64,000 bases of DNA, from assembly GCF_000522985.1 (NCBI RefSeq), contig NZ_CP007128.1:2836220-2900219 (forward strand). Direction: 5' to 3'. Under the pieces are notes generated by a model that saw only the letters and a list, made by a program, of their open reading frames with translations, had not been told where the DNA came from and made no database searches. Each line of letters begins with the position of its first letter. Within the stretch, counting starts at the first letter, position 1. This stretch comes from Gemmatirosa kalamazoonensis. GTDB lineage: Bacteria > Gemmatimonadota > Gemmatimonadetes > Gemmatimonadales > Gemmatimonadaceae. The translations under genes were made by a program, and so were the position numbers. This document shows positions 1-7,794 of this stretch, in pieces.

Positions 1-188
1 AACAGCTCTTCCTTGTTCGGGAAGTAGAGGTAGATCGTCCCCTTCGCGACGCCGGCGCGTCGGGCGATGTCGTCGAGGCGGGCGCGGTCGAGGCCCTCCT
101 CGTCGAAGACGGCGAGGGCAGCGTCGAGGATCTGCTGGGGGCGCTCGTCGGGCGCGCGTCGGCGCGCCGAGTCCAGAGGCAGCGTCAT
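1..188 (-). CDS. TetR/AcrR family transcriptional regulator, N-terminal part (cut by window edge)
   Basis: Reading from the ATG at 188 toward position 1 gives 62 residues that form a typical TetR DNA-binding domain. The helix-turn-helix lies at about residues 38-57, with the hallmark stretch GVAKGTIYLYFPNKEEL. The ligand-binding domain lies outside the window, so the inducer cannot be guessed. The gene starts just behind two palindromes (199-212 and 257-270) that look like its own operators, so it is probably autoregulated. TetR proteins usually repress a nearby or divergent efflux or metabolic gene; here the divergent side holds only the downstream end of the cyclophilin/small-membrane-protein pair, so the regulated partner is probably to the left of the window. 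Confidence 0.9.
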   Translation of the reverse strand, partial: MTLPLDSARRRAPDERPQQILDAALAVFDEEGLDRARLDDIARRAGVAKGTIYLYFPNKEEL

Positions 189-198
189 GGTTGTAATA

Positions 199-270
199 AC
201 TGACCAGTCAGTCACGAGCTTGCCATAAGAAAGCGCGCCACGTGGCGCGCTTAATGACTGACCGGTCAGT
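199..270. promoter_or_regulatory. Paired palindromic operators, probably bound by the TetR regulator
   Basis: Two nearly identical 14-bp palindromes flank the TetR promoter: ACTGACCAGTCAGT at 199-212 and ACTGACCGGTCAGT at 257-270. The second is a perfect palindrome and the first differs at one central base. Centre-to-centre spacing is about 58 bp. Between them lies a 22-bp perfect G+C-rich palindrome (231-252, core GCGCCACGTGGCGC). Repeated near-perfect palindromes next to a tetR start are the usual arrangement of an autoregulated repressor; binding itself is inferred. Confidence 0.7.
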
Positions 271-315
271 AATCTAAGGGGCCCCGCCGGGGTGTCAACC
301 CGACCCCCGTGCGGC

Positions 316-495
316 TCAGTGCGTGGCCGCCGCAGCCGCCCCCTCGGGAGCCTCGCCCGCGTACTTCTTGTTCGTCAGGGTCACGATCGTGACCACGACC
401 ACGAGCAGGAACACGACCGCCGAGAGCAGGCCGAGGTACGCGGCCGGCTTGTCGACGTTCGGGGCGGGGTGGTGATGCGTCGTCTGGTTCGCCAT
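316..495 (-). CDS. Small single-pass membrane protein, 59 aa
   Basis: This short frame runs from the ATG at 495 to a TGA at 316-318. The N-terminus carries a His run (residues 7-9) and Pro/Asn residues. One strongly hydrophobic helix follows at about residues 19-40 (Val/Leu/Ile rich), then a Lys-Lys and an Ala-rich tail ending in His. I do not recognise a family. The composition (soluble His-containing N-tail, one TM helix, KK stop-transfer) is that of a small inner-membrane accessory subunit. It lies 37 bp downstream of the cyclophilin gene on the same strand, so the two are probably co-transcribed. Confidence 0.6.
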   Translation of the reverse strand: MANQTTHHHPAPNVDKPAAYLGLLSAVVFLLVVVVTIVTLTNKKYAGEAPEGAAAAATH

Positions 496-532
496 GGGAC
501 GGTTCGGTTCCGATCGATCGGCGCGGAGCGGA

Positions 533-994
533 TCAGCTCACGCGCACCGTGTTCATCACGTCGTTCGCCTGGATCTGCTTCACCACGTCGAGCCCCTCCA
601 CCACCTTTCCGAACACGGTGTGCACCCCGTTCAGGTGCCGCGTCGTCCGCTCGCTCAGCACGATGAAGAACTGGCTGCCGCCCGTGTTCGGCCCGGCGTG
701 CGCCATCGACAGCGCGCCCTCCTCGTGCTTGTGCGGGTTGCCCGCCAGCTCGTCCGGGATCTTGTAGCCGGGCCCTCCGGTGCCGATCCGACGGTCGCCG
801 GCCGGCAGGTCGCGCGACAGCGGGTCGCCCCCCTGGACCACGAAGTCCGGGATCACGCGGTGGAACTTCACGCCGTCGTAGAAGCCCTCGTTCGCCAGCT
901 TCTCGAAGTTGGCGACGGTCTTCGGCGCCTCGGCGTCGTACAGCTCCGCGACGATGGTGCCGCGGTTGGTCTCGAACGTAGCGCGCTTGGCCAT
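533..994 (-). CDS. Cyclophilin-type peptidyl-prolyl cis-trans isomerase
   Basis: The 153-residue protein is a minimal cyclophilin that interconverts cis and trans X-Pro bonds and acts as a folding helper. Visible motifs are the active-site segment [14 protein letters not shown] at 44-57 (catalytic Arg46), GSQFFI at 106-111 and [10 protein letters not shown] near 121-130. There is no signal peptide, so it should be cytoplasmic. A TAGCTT box (1019-1024 on the minus strand) lies about 24 bp upstream of the start and could be its -10 element. It is divergent from the GT9 gene at 1041 and shares a 46-bp promoter region with it. The small membrane protein follows downstream. Confidence 0.93.
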   Translation of the reverse strand: MAKRATFETNRGTIVAELYDAEAPKTVANFEKLANEGFYDGVKFHRVIPDFVVQGGDPLSRDLPAGDRRIGTGGPGYKIPDELAGNPHKHEEGALSMAHAGPNTGGSQFFIVLSERTTRHLNGVHTVFGKVVEGLDVVKQIQANDVMNTVRVS

Positions 995-1025
995 GGATGC
1001 GGGTGAGAGACGGAGAACAAGCTAG

Positions 1026-1031
1026 TAGGTT
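1026..1031 (+). promoter_or_regulatory. Candidate -10 box (TAGGTT) for the GT9 gene, near-leaderless
   Basis: TAGGTT ends nine bases before the ATG at 1041 and no Shine-Dalgarno sequence is present. The same TAnnnT-to-start spacing recurs at several other genes in the window, which suggests transcripts that begin at or just before the start codon. No good -35 element is visible. Confidence 0.4.
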
Positions 1032-1040
1032 CCGCCCTCG

Positions 1041-2048
1041 ATGGTACCGCCGCCCACCGCCCTCAACGTCGTCGTCAGCCGCACCGACCGCATCGGCGAC
1101 GTCGTGCTCACCCTGCCGCTGTGCGGGCTGCTGAAGGCGCGCGGCCATCGCGTCGTGTTCCTCGGCCGGCGCTACACGCGTCCGGTGCTCGAGGCGAGCG
1201 ACGCGGTCGACGAGATCCTCGAGTGGGACGACGCGCGCGGCGCGGAGGCCCGCGCGCGGCTCGCCGATGCCCGCGCCGACGTGGTGCTGCACGTGAAGCC
1301 CGACGTCGACATCGCGTGGGCCGCGTTCCAGGCGCGCATCCCGCTGCGCGTCGGCACCACGCGGCGAGCGTTCCACTGGCTGCTGTGCAACCGGCTCGAG
1401 TCGCTCGCGCGCAAGCGCTCGCCGCTCCACGAGGCGCAGCTGAACGTGCAGCTCGCGCGCACGCTGCTCCCCGCCGACGCGCTCGCACTGTCCCTCGACC
1501 GGCTCGCGGCGCGCGGCCGCCTGCGCCCGCGCGTGCCGGTACCCGACGCGCTGCAGCCGCTCGTCGCGCGCGACCGCTTCACGCTCGTCGTGCACCCGCA
1601 GTCGGGCGGCAGCGCGGCGGAGTGGCCGCTCGACCACTGGAGCGCGCTGGCCCGCGCGCTGCCCGCGGAGCGGTTCCGCGTGCTCGTCACGGGCACGCGC
1701 GCCGAGGGTGACGCGCTGCGCGCGTGGCTCGACGCGCAGCCGCCGCACGTGCACGACGTCACCGGCCGCACCGACGGACGCGAGCTGCTCGCGCTGCTCG
1801 CCGCCGCCGCCGGCTTCGTCGCCGCGTCCACCGGCCCGCTGCACGCCGCCGCGGCGTTAGGCACCCGCACGCTCGGCCTGTTCTCGCCGCGGCGCCCGAT
1901 TCACCCGGGGCGATGGGCGCCGATCGGGGAGCGGGCGGAGGTGCTCGTCCCGGAGCGGACGGGCGGGACGGCGGCCGACGACCTCGCCGCGATCACGCCG
2001 GATGCGGTAGCCGACCGCGTTCGCGCGTGGGCCGCGCGAGCGCGCTGA
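1041..2048 (+). CDS. Glycosyltransferase family 9 (heptosyltransferase-like)
   Basis: The 335-residue protein has the two-Rossmann GT9/ADP-heptosyltransferase pattern. The N-terminal RTDRIGDVVLTLPL loop lies near residues 14-27, and the C-terminal nucleotide-sugar site is marked by HPQSGG and by STGPLHAAAALGTRTLGLFSP. GT9 enzymes add heptose or related sugars to the LPS core on the cytoplasmic face of the inner membrane. The donor here cannot be told. The 3' end overlaps the convergent GT9-like gene by 56 bp (1993-2048). A second GT9 protein is encoded right next door on the other strand, as is common where LPS-core genes cluster. Confidence 0.88.
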   Translation: MVPPPTALNVVVSRTDRIGDVVLTLPLCGLLKARGHRVVFLGRRYTRPVLEASDAVDEILEWDDARGAEARARLADARADVVLHVKPDVDIAWAAFQARIPLRVGTTRRAFHWLLCNRLESLARKRSPLHEAQLNVQLARTLLPADALALSLDRLAARGRLRPRVPVPDALQPLVARDRFTLVVHPQSGGSAAEWPLDHWSALARALPAERFRVLVTGTRAEGDALRAWLDAQPPHVHDVTGRTDGRELLALLAAAAGFVAASTGPLHAAAALGTRTLGLFSPRRPIHPGRWAPIGERAEVLVPERTGGTAADDLAAITPDAVADRVRAWAARAR

Positions 2049-3192
2049 CGCCGAGGCCGAGCTCGCGCACGAGCGCGTCGAATGCGCAGAGGACGACGGC
2101 GGGATCGGTCTCGCGCAGCGGCCGCGCGTCGGGCAGCACGACCGTCCTGTTAGGCACGCCCCACGGTCCCCAGTCGCGCACGTCGGCGGCGAGCGGCGTG
2201 TGGATCGACACCACCGGCGTGCCGACCGCGGACGCGAGGTGCACGTTCGCCGTGTCGGGGGTGACGACGACCGCAGCGCGGCGGAGCAGCGCGACGAGGT
2301 CGCGCAGCGTGGGTCCGGGGCGCGCGACGATCACGCGCCCGGCGTCGCCGAGGCGCGCGGCGGCGTCCGCGGCGACGCCTTCCGCCTCCCCGACCACGGT
2401 CGGCGGCGGCGTGAGCACGACCGTGAGGCCCGCATCGTGGCCGGCGAGCGCGCAGGCGAGCTCCGTGGTCAGCGCGCGACCGAGCGCGCGCGCCGGCTCG
2501 GCGGCCCACGCGTTCAGCGCGACGAACGGCCCGCGCACGTGCGCGCACAGGAACGCGTCGACGCGCCCCTCCGCCGCGGCATCGCGCGCGAGCACGGCGG
2601 GCCACTGCGCGACGTCGGGGCGAGCCGGCGCGCCGTCGCCGATCGTGGCCTGAACGAGCGCGAGCAGCCGCGTCGCCATGTGCCGGTGCGCGCGCGACAC
2701 GCGGTGCAGGTGCGTGAACAGTCCGACGTACTGTGGCTGGCGCCACAGCGACACACGCGCCCCGTGCCGCCGGGCGACCATTCCGGCGAACAGTCCCTCG
2801 CGCAGCCCACGACTCATGAGCGGGCTCACGACGACGTCGTAGCGCCGCGCGCGCAGCGTGCGCACGAGCCGCAGCCACGACCGCCACGAGTGGTCGTTCA
2901 CCTCCACGCGGCGCACGCGCGCGTCGCCGTGCAGCAGCGCCGCGTTGCGCGGGCTCGCCACGACGTCGATCTCCGCCGCGGGGAGCGTCGCCGAGAGATA
3001 GGCGAGCGCGGGCAGCGTCACGGCCATGTCGCCCACCGCGTCGTGGCGGACGACGAGGACGCGACGGACCGACGCGGGACGCAGATGACCGGCCGGCGCG
3101 TCGGTGGGGAACAGCGTGCGGTACAGCCGGTTGAGCTGGCGATAGAGGACGCGACTGGCGCGCCGGCGCACCCGCTCGAGCGGCGTGGTCAC
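1993..3192 (-). CDS. Glycosyltransferase family 9-like protein
   Basis: The GTG at 3192 overlaps the nth stop codon as GTGA, which fixes this start and suggests translational coupling. The frame is open much further upstream, but that part only shadows nth. The 399-residue product has the GT9 N-terminal motif RHDAVGDMAVTLPAL (about 49-63) and the C-terminal donor-site motif TPDTANVHLASAVGTP. An Arg-rich amphipathic N-terminus (residues 5-35) may dock it to the membrane. It is probably an LPS-core or surface-glycan transferase. It is the last gene of a polX-nth-GT9 run, an odd mix of DNA repair and envelope synthesis. Its 3' end overlaps the convergent GT9 gene. Confidence 0.85.
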   Translation of the reverse strand: MTTPLERVRRRASRVLYRQLNRLYRTLFPTDAPAGHLRPASVRRVLVVRHDAVGDMAVTLPALAYLSATLPAAEIDVVASPRNAALLHGDARVRRVEVNDHSWRSWLRLVRTLRARRYDVVVSPLMSRGLREGLFAGMVARRHGARVSLWRQPQYVGLFTHLHRVSRAHRHMATRLLALVQATIGDGAPARPDVAQWPAVLARDAAAEGRVDAFLCAHVRGPFVALNAWAAEPARALGRALTTELACALAGHDAGLTVVLTPPPTVVGEAEGVAADAAARLGDAGRVIVARPGPTLRDLVALLRRAAVVVTPDTANVHLASAVGTPVVSIHTPLAADVRDWGPWGVPNRTVVLPDARPLRETDPAVVLCAFDALVRELGLGVSALARPTRERGRLPHPA

Positions 3193-3857
3193 ACCGCGGC
3201 CGACGGGCACAGCGCGACGAGCGCGCAGTCGCCGCACCGCGGCTTGCGCGCGTCGCACGTGCGCCGCCCGTGGAAGATCAGCAGGTGCGACAGCATCCCC
3301 CAGCGGTCGCGCGGGAACAGCGGCATGAGCGCCTGCTCCACCTTCACCGCGTCGTCCTCCTTCGTCAGCCCGAGCCGCGCGGCGAGCCGCAGCACGTGCG
3401 TGTCGACGGTGATCCCCTCGTTGATGCCGTACGCGTTGCCGAGGATCACGTTCGCGGTCTTGCGGCCGACGCCGGGCAGCACGACCAGCTCCTCCATCGT
3501 GCGCGGCACCTCGCCGCCGTGCCGCTCGACGAGCGCGCGCGCCATCGCGATGAGGCTCTTCGCCTTGTTGCGGAAGAACCCGGTCGTCTTCACGATCTCC
3601 TCGACGTCCTCCTGCCGCGCGTCGGCGAGCGCGCGCGCGTCGGGATACTTCGCGAACAGCGTGGGCGTGACCATGTTCACGCGCTTGTCCGTGCACTGCG
3701 CGCTGAGGATCGTCGCGCACAGCAGCTCGAACGCGTTGCGGAAGTCCAGCTCGCAGTGCGCGTCGGGATACGTCTCCTCGAGCAGCGCGTAGATGCGCGC
3801 CGGATCGGTCTTCGACTTCCGCGCCTTCGTGGTCTTCGTCGTGGTCTTCGTGGCCAT
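3189..3857 (-). CDS. nth: Endonuclease III (DNA glycosylase/AP lyase)
   Basis: This 222-residue protein removes oxidised pyrimidines from DNA and nicks the resulting abasic site. The helix-hairpin-helix LPGVGRKTANVILG (127-140) carries the catalytic Lys133, and Asp152 lies in VDTHV. The C-terminal 4Fe-4S cluster ligands are complete: Cys201, Cys208, Cys211 and Cys217 in the C-X6-C-X2-C-X5-C spacing. The first 16 residues are a Lys/Thr-rich tail, longer than in E. coli Nth. The ATG overlaps the polX stop by one base (TGATG) and the stop overlaps the next start, so the three genes are almost certainly one operon. Confidence 0.96.
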   Translation of the reverse strand: MATKTTTKTTKARKSKTDPARIYALLEETYPDAHCELDFRNAFELLCATILSAQCTDKRVNMVTPTLFAKYPDARALADARQEDVEEIVKTTGFFRNKAKSLIAMARALVERHGGEVPRTMEELVVLPGVGRKTANVILGNAYGINEGITVDTHVLRLAARLGLTKEDDAVKVEQALMPLFPRDRWGMLSHLLIFHGRRTCDARKPRCGDCALVALCPSAAV

Positions 3858-5605
3858 CAGCGGTGCGCCTCGCGGCGCGCGCGCGCGAACGCGAGCACGT
3901 CGTCGGCGGTGCGGGTGTTCAGGATGTCGTTAGGCTCGAGCCAGCCCTTGCGCGCGACGCCGACGCCGATCTCCACGTTGTCCAGCCCGTGCGCGGAATG
4001 CGCGTCGGGGCCGATCTCCACGAGCACGCCGCGCTCCTTCGCGCGCTTGCAGAGCCGCCAGTCGAGATCGAGGCGATGCGGGTCGGCGTTCAGCTCGATC
4101 GCGACACCGGTCTCCGCGGCCTTGTCGATCACCGCCTCCATGTCGATGGCGTACGGCTCGCGCGTGAGCAGCAGGCGTCCGGTGGGATGGCCGAGGATCG
4201 TGAGGTGCGGATCGTCGAGCGCGCGGCAGACGCGCTCCGTCATCGCGGACTCGCTCATGCCGAACCGCGAGTGCACGGATCCGATGACGTAGTCGAACCG
4301 CTCGAGCAGGTCGCCGCCGAAGTCCACGCGTCCGTCCTCGAGGATGTCGGCCTCGATCCCCTTCAGCACGCGGAACGCGGCGCCCTCCGCGCCGAGCGAC
4401 TCGTTCAGCGCGTCGATCTCGTCGTGCTGCCGGAGCACGGCGTCGCGCGTGAGACCGCCCGCGTAGAACGCGCTCTGCGAGTGGTCGGTGATGCCGAGGT
4501 AGCTCCACCCCCGCGCGCGAGCCGCCGCCGCCATCTCGGCGATCGTCGTGTTGCCGTCGGAGTAGTCGGAGTGGCAGTGCAGCACGCCGCGCACGTCGTT
4601 AGGCGACACGAGGCACGGCAGCGCTCCCATGGCCGCCGCCTCCACCTCGCCGCGGCCCTCGCGCAGCTCGGGCGCGACGAACGCCAGCCCGGCGAGCGCG
4701 TACAGCGCCGGCTCGTCGGGTACGGGCACGACACGACCGCGCGCGTCGGTGATGGCGTCGCCATCGAGGCGGCAGCCGCGCGCCGCGAGCCGCGCCGCGA
4801 CCTCCGCCACGTGCTCCGCGGTGCCCGTGGCGCGCCAGAGCGCGACGGCGAACTGCTCGGGGACCACGCAGTGCACGTCGAGCTGCGTGCCGTCGACGTA
4901 GCGCAGCCGCGCCGAACCGCCTCCGGCGCCGAGCACGTCGCGCACACCGGGCGCGCGGCCGAAGGACTGCGCGACGGCGGCCGGCTTGCCGCGCACCGCA
5001 GCGACGACGTCGACGTCGCAGATCACCTCGCGCCGACGGCGCACGGAGCCGGCGACCGCCGCCTCGACGACCTCGGGATGACGCCGCACGTCCTCCAGCA
5101 GGCGTCCCGCCTCGGCGGCGGCGTGCGGGTACAGCACGAGCGCGCCGTTCGCCTTCAGGAACGCGATCCCCTTCGCGATCTTCTCGGCCGTCTTCGGCCC
5201 GAAGCCGCGCAGCCCCGCGAGCCGACCGTCGCGCGCCGCGAGCTCCAGATCGTGCAGCGTCTCGACGCCGAGGCCCTCGTGGATCGCGTGGATCTTCGTC
5301 GTGCCGAGGCCGGGGACGCGGAGCATCTCCAGCAGCCCCTCGGGCGTGTCCTCCTGGAGCTGCTCGAGCAGGGAGGAGTCGCCGGTGGCCACGAGGTCGC
5401 GCAATACGGCGAGCGTCGCGGGGCCGAGCCCCGGCAGCGTCTCCAGCTCTCCCGCCCGCAGCAGCGGCCCGATGTCGTCCGTGTCGAGCGCGAGCACGCT
5501 GCGGGCGGCAGTGGCGTAGGCGCGCGACTTGAACCGGTTGACGCCGTTCAGCTCGAGCAGCGCGGCGATCCGCGTCAGGACGTGGGCGGCGGAGCGGGGG
5601 TCCAT
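3857..5605 (-). CDS. polX: DNA polymerase X with PHP domain
   Basis: The ATG at 5605 begins a 582-residue bacterial family X polymerase/3'-5' exonuclease used in base-excision and gap repair. Helix-hairpin-helix motifs lie at about 56-64, 96-104 and 132-140. The nucleotidyltransferase signature is GSVRR (186-190) with Asp197, Asp199 and probably Asp243. The C-terminal PHP domain has HCHSDYSDG (343-351) and TDHS (373-376) for metal binding. Length and domain order match the usual PolX of about 570-580 residues. A TATATT box ends seven bases before the start. Downstream nth is coupled, so a lesion-removing glycosylase and a gap-filling polymerase are made together. Confidence 0.95.
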   Translation of the reverse strand: MDPRSAAHVLTRIAALLELNGVNRFKSRAYATAARSVLALDTDDIGPLLRAGELETLPGLGPATLAVLRDLVATGDSSLLEQLQEDTPEGLLEMLRVPGLGTTKIHAIHEGLGVETLHDLELAARDGRLAGLRGFGPKTAEKIAKGIAFLKANGALVLYPHAAAEAGRLLEDVRRHPEVVEAAVAGSVRRRREVICDVDVVAAVRGKPAAVAQSFGRAPGVRDVLGAGGGSARLRYVDGTQLDVHCVVPEQFAVALWRATGTAEHVAEVAARLAARGCRLDGDAITDARGRVVPVPDEPALYALAGLAFVAPELREGRGEVEAAAMGALPCLVSPNDVRGVLHCHSDYSDGNTTIAEMAAAARARGWSYLGITDHSQSAFYAGGLTRDAVLRQHDEIDALNESLGAEGAAFRVLKGIEADILEDGRVDFGGDLLERFDYVIGSVHSRFGMSESAMTERVCRALDDPHLTILGHPTGRLLLTREPYAIDMEAVIDKAAETGVAIELNADPHRLDLDWRLCKRAKERGVLVEIGPDAHSAHGLDNVEIGVGVARKGWLEPNDILNTRTADDVLAFARARREAHR

Positions 5606-5612
5606 GGCAACC

Positions 5613-5618
5613 AATATA
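5613..5618 (-). promoter_or_regulatory. Candidate -10 box (TATATT) for leaderless polX transcription
   Basis: TATATT is followed by seven bases and then the polX ATG, with no Shine-Dalgarno sequence. With the usual 6-8 bp between -10 box and transcription start, the mRNA would begin at or next to the A of the start codon. Confidence 0.45.
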
Positions 5619-5878
5619 CGGCGGCCCGTACCGCTCACACCGAACGCAACGCCGCCCGCGTGACCTACTTCACCGCGGTCGGACCCGGGGCGAGGTAGGG
5701 GCGCTGGCGGCGCTGCCAGAGTGAAAACCCCCGACCGACCGAACGTGTTTTCCGAGACTCCGCCCGGCCGGCCGGAGGAGCGGCCTTCACGCTTCGCGAC
5801 GTCACAGGGGGCGACCGCCGTTCCACGCTCCGGCCACACAAGGACTTACGTGCGCCGCACGGGCGCAGGTTCCTCACC

Positions 5879-5921
5879 ATTATACGCCGGGACCGCGCCA
5901 GTGTTGCATTGGCGCAACACT
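5879..5921 (-). promoter_or_regulatory. Candidate promoter (TATAAT) with an inverted-repeat operator at the -35 position
   Basis: On the minus strand a perfect TATAAT (5879-5884) lies downstream of the inverted repeat AGTGTTGC-N6-GCAACACT (5900-5907 and 5914-5921). The repeat covers the place where a -35 element would be, a classic repressor-site position. Transcription from here would give the polX operon a leader of about 265 nt. As an alternative, the repeat could form a stem-loop ending the S33-like hydrolase transcript, whose stop is at 5989, but no U-run follows. Which protein would bind is unknown. Confidence 0.4.
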
Positions 5922-5988
5922 TCAGGTGCGACAGACGGTGGGCAATTGTGGATCTGCGGCTCCAGAATCGCCGCAGTCGGCGGTTCAG

Positions 5989-6861
5989 TCAGCCGACCAC
6001 CTCGCGCAGGAACGGCTCCACGGCGTCCCACAGCCCCTGCGGGTTCTCGACGTACGGGACGTGACCGCTCCGCTCCAGCACCACGAGCCGAGCGTCGGGG
6101 ATCGTCTCGGCGGCCGCCTCCGACGACGCGAGCGGGATCGGATCCTCGCGGCCGTGGACGACGAGCGTCGGGCAGGAGACGCGGGCCAGCGACACGTGCA
6201 GGTCGTAGTCGGCGAGCGACTTCCAGACCGACTCCTGCACGCGGCCGGTGACACGGAACGGCGTGAGGTCGTGCGTCGCGGCGGGGTCGTGGAAGTAGCC
6301 CGCGACGCTCAGCTCGAAGCTGCGCTGCCGGTACGCCGCCGGATCGCGCTCGCGCAGGCCGGAGGCCGCGAGCTCGGCGCGCAGCGCCTGCACCGCGGGG
6401 CTCTGCTGCCGCCGCAGGAACTCCGCCTCGAACTCGGCGCGGTACGCGCGGGAGATCGGCGCGGGGTCGATGAGCGTGAGCGACGCCGGCGGACGGCCTC
6501 GCCCGTGCAGCGTGTACAGCAGCGCGAGCAGCCCGCCCCACGAGTAGCCGACGAGGTGCAGCGGCCCGGGGGCCAGCTCGTCGGCGATGCGTGCGAGGTC
6601 GTCGACGTGCGTGCGCCAGGTGATCGGCGCCGGATCGTCAGTCTTCGAGCGGCCGCCGCCCCGCTGGTCGTAGAACAACGCGTCGTACCGCTCGGCCAGC
6701 CGCAGCATCTGCGGCAGCAGATAGTCGTGGTGCGCGCCCGGCCCGCCGTGGAGCACGACGACGCGCGGCGCGCCCACCGGTCCCCACGCGGCCCAGTAGA
6801 GCGGTAAGTCGGTGGTGGCGGCGTAGCCGGACGCGCGGGGCGCGGGGATGTGCTTGGGCAT
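5989..6861 (-). CDS. Alpha/beta hydrolase, proline iminopeptidase (S33)-like
   Basis: The 290-residue protein has the S33 pattern: oxyanion-hole HGGPG (38-42), DQRGGGRS (65-72), nucleophile elbow GYSWGG with Ser107, an Asp near residue 240 in GREDPI and the catalytic His near 267 in SGHVPY. S33 enzymes release N-terminal proline or hydrolyse related small amides and esters in the cytoplasm; exact substrate is not predictable. It is the last gene of a four-gene minus-strand operon and starts 13 bp after the deacetylase-like gene stops. Confidence 0.88.
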   Translation of the reverse strand: MPKHIPAPRASGYAATTDLPLYWAAWGPVGAPRVVVLHGGPGAHHDYLLPQMLRLAERYDALFYDQRGGGRSKTDDPAPITWRTHVDDLARIADELAPGPLHLVGYSWGGLLALLYTLHGRGRPPASLTLIDPAPISRAYRAEFEAEFLRRQQSPAVQALRAELAASGLRERDPAAYRQRSFELSVAGYFHDPAATHDLTPFRVTGRVQESVWKSLADYDLHVSLARVSCPTLVVHGREDPIPLASSEAAAETIPDARLVVLERSGHVPYVENPQGLWDAVEPFLREVVG

Positions 6862-6874
6862 GCGGACAACCTAG

Positions 6875-7777
6875 TCACGCGAACTGCCGGGCGACGCGCA
6901 CGGTGTTGAGGTGCACGGCGACGGTGTCGCGCACGTCGCGGCCGTATCCGCCGGCGATCGTTAGGCACACCGGGAGGCCGACGTCGCGGCACGCCTCGAG
7001 GACCACGGCGTCGCGGCGCATGAGCCCATCGAACGTGAGCCGCAGGCGGCCGAGCCGGTCGTGCTCGTGCGGGTCGGCGCCGGCGAGATAGACCACCAGG
7101 TCGGGCGCGGCGTCGCGCAGCACGCGCGGAAGATGGTGGCCGAGCAGCTCCAGGTAGCGCTCGTCGCCGGTGCCGTCGTCGAGCTCCACGTCGAGCGAGC
7201 CGGGGATCTTGTGGAACGGGAAGTTGCGCGCGCCGTGCATGCTGAACGTGAACACGCTCGCGTCGCCGGCGAAGCACGCGTGGGTGCCGTTGCCCTGGTG
7301 CACGTCGAGATCGACGACGCACACGCGCCTAACGGATCCGGCGCGCTGCAGCCGGCGGATCGCGACGGCGACGTCGTTGAACGTGCAGAACCCCTCGCCG
7401 CGGTCGGGAAAGGCGTGGTGCGTGCCGCCGGCGAGGTTCATCGCGACGCCGTCGACGAGCGCCGCGGCGGCGGCCTCGCACGTGCCGCGCACGACGCGGT
7501 AGGCGCGCTCCACGAACGCCTCGCTCCACGGAAGGCCGATGCGCCGCTGCTCCGCCGCGCTCAGCGTGCCGGCGGTCACCGCGTCGACGTAGCGCGGCGT
7601 GTGGACGAGCAGCAGGTCCTCGCGTGGCGCGCGACCCGGGTCGTGCAGCCGCGCCGGCGTGACGAGCCCCGCCGCGAGCACCGCGTCGCGCAGCAGAGCG
7701 TACTTCGGCATGGGGAAGCGATGCCCGTCGGGCAGCGGGATCGCGTAGGCGGCGGACGACCAGAGGTGCAGCGCCAT
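6875..7777 (-). CDS. Histone deacetylase-family amidohydrolase (class IV-like, acetoin-utilisation/acetylpolyamine type)
   Basis: Translation from the ATG at 7777 gives 300 residues with the full HDAC-type zinc site: tandem His120-His121 (GGTHHA), DLDVHQGNGT with Asp158 and His160, Asp235 in AGADPHEHD, and Tyr278 in AGGYG. Bacterial members deacetylate small acetylated amines or lysines, or have unassigned substrates. The frame is open far upstream, but that part shadows the CPBP gene. The start follows the CPBP stop by 17 bp. Neighbours are a secreted peptidase, a membrane protease and an S33-like hydrolase, so a role in breaking down or processing acylated peptides or amines is conceivable but unproven. 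Confidence 0.9.
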   Translation of the reverse strand: MALHLWSSAAYAIPLPDGHRFPMPKYALLRDAVLAAGLVTPARLHDPGRAPREDLLLVHTPRYVDAVTAGTLSAAEQRRIGLPWSEAFVERAYRVVRGTCEAAAAALVDGVAMNLAGGTHHAFPDRGEGFCTFNDVAVAIRRLQRAGSVRRVCVVDLDVHQGNGTHACFAGDASVFTFSMHGARNFPFHKIPGSLDVELDDGTGDERYLELLGHHLPRVLRDAAPDLVVYLAGADPHEHDRLGRLRLTFDGLMRRDAVVLEACRDVGLPVCLTIAGGYGRDVRDTVAVHLNTVRVARQFA

Positions 7778-7794
7778 GCCCGACGGGTGTGACG

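Larger units (their letters stand above)
5606..5988. other. 383-bp intergenic region upstream of polX
   Basis: No convincing gene is seen. A 71-codon minus-strand frame (5665-5880) has an ATG that overlaps the -10 box TATAAT, and its Arg/Pro/Ser-rich composition looks like random high-GC translation. The region holds a TATATT box (5613-5618, minus strand) close to the polX start, a TATAAT box (5879-5884, minus strand) and an inverted repeat at 5900-5921. Confidence 0.6.

Noticed and set aside
381-1844. Long minus-strand open frame (487 codons) covering the cyclophilin and the GT9 gene
   Set aside because: It is antisense to GT9 and frame-shifted relative to the cyclophilin; Arg/Ala/Gly-rich shadow translation typical of GC-rich DNA.
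5665-5880. 71-codon minus-strand frame upstream of polX
   Set aside because: Its start codon overlaps the TATAAT box and its composition looks random.
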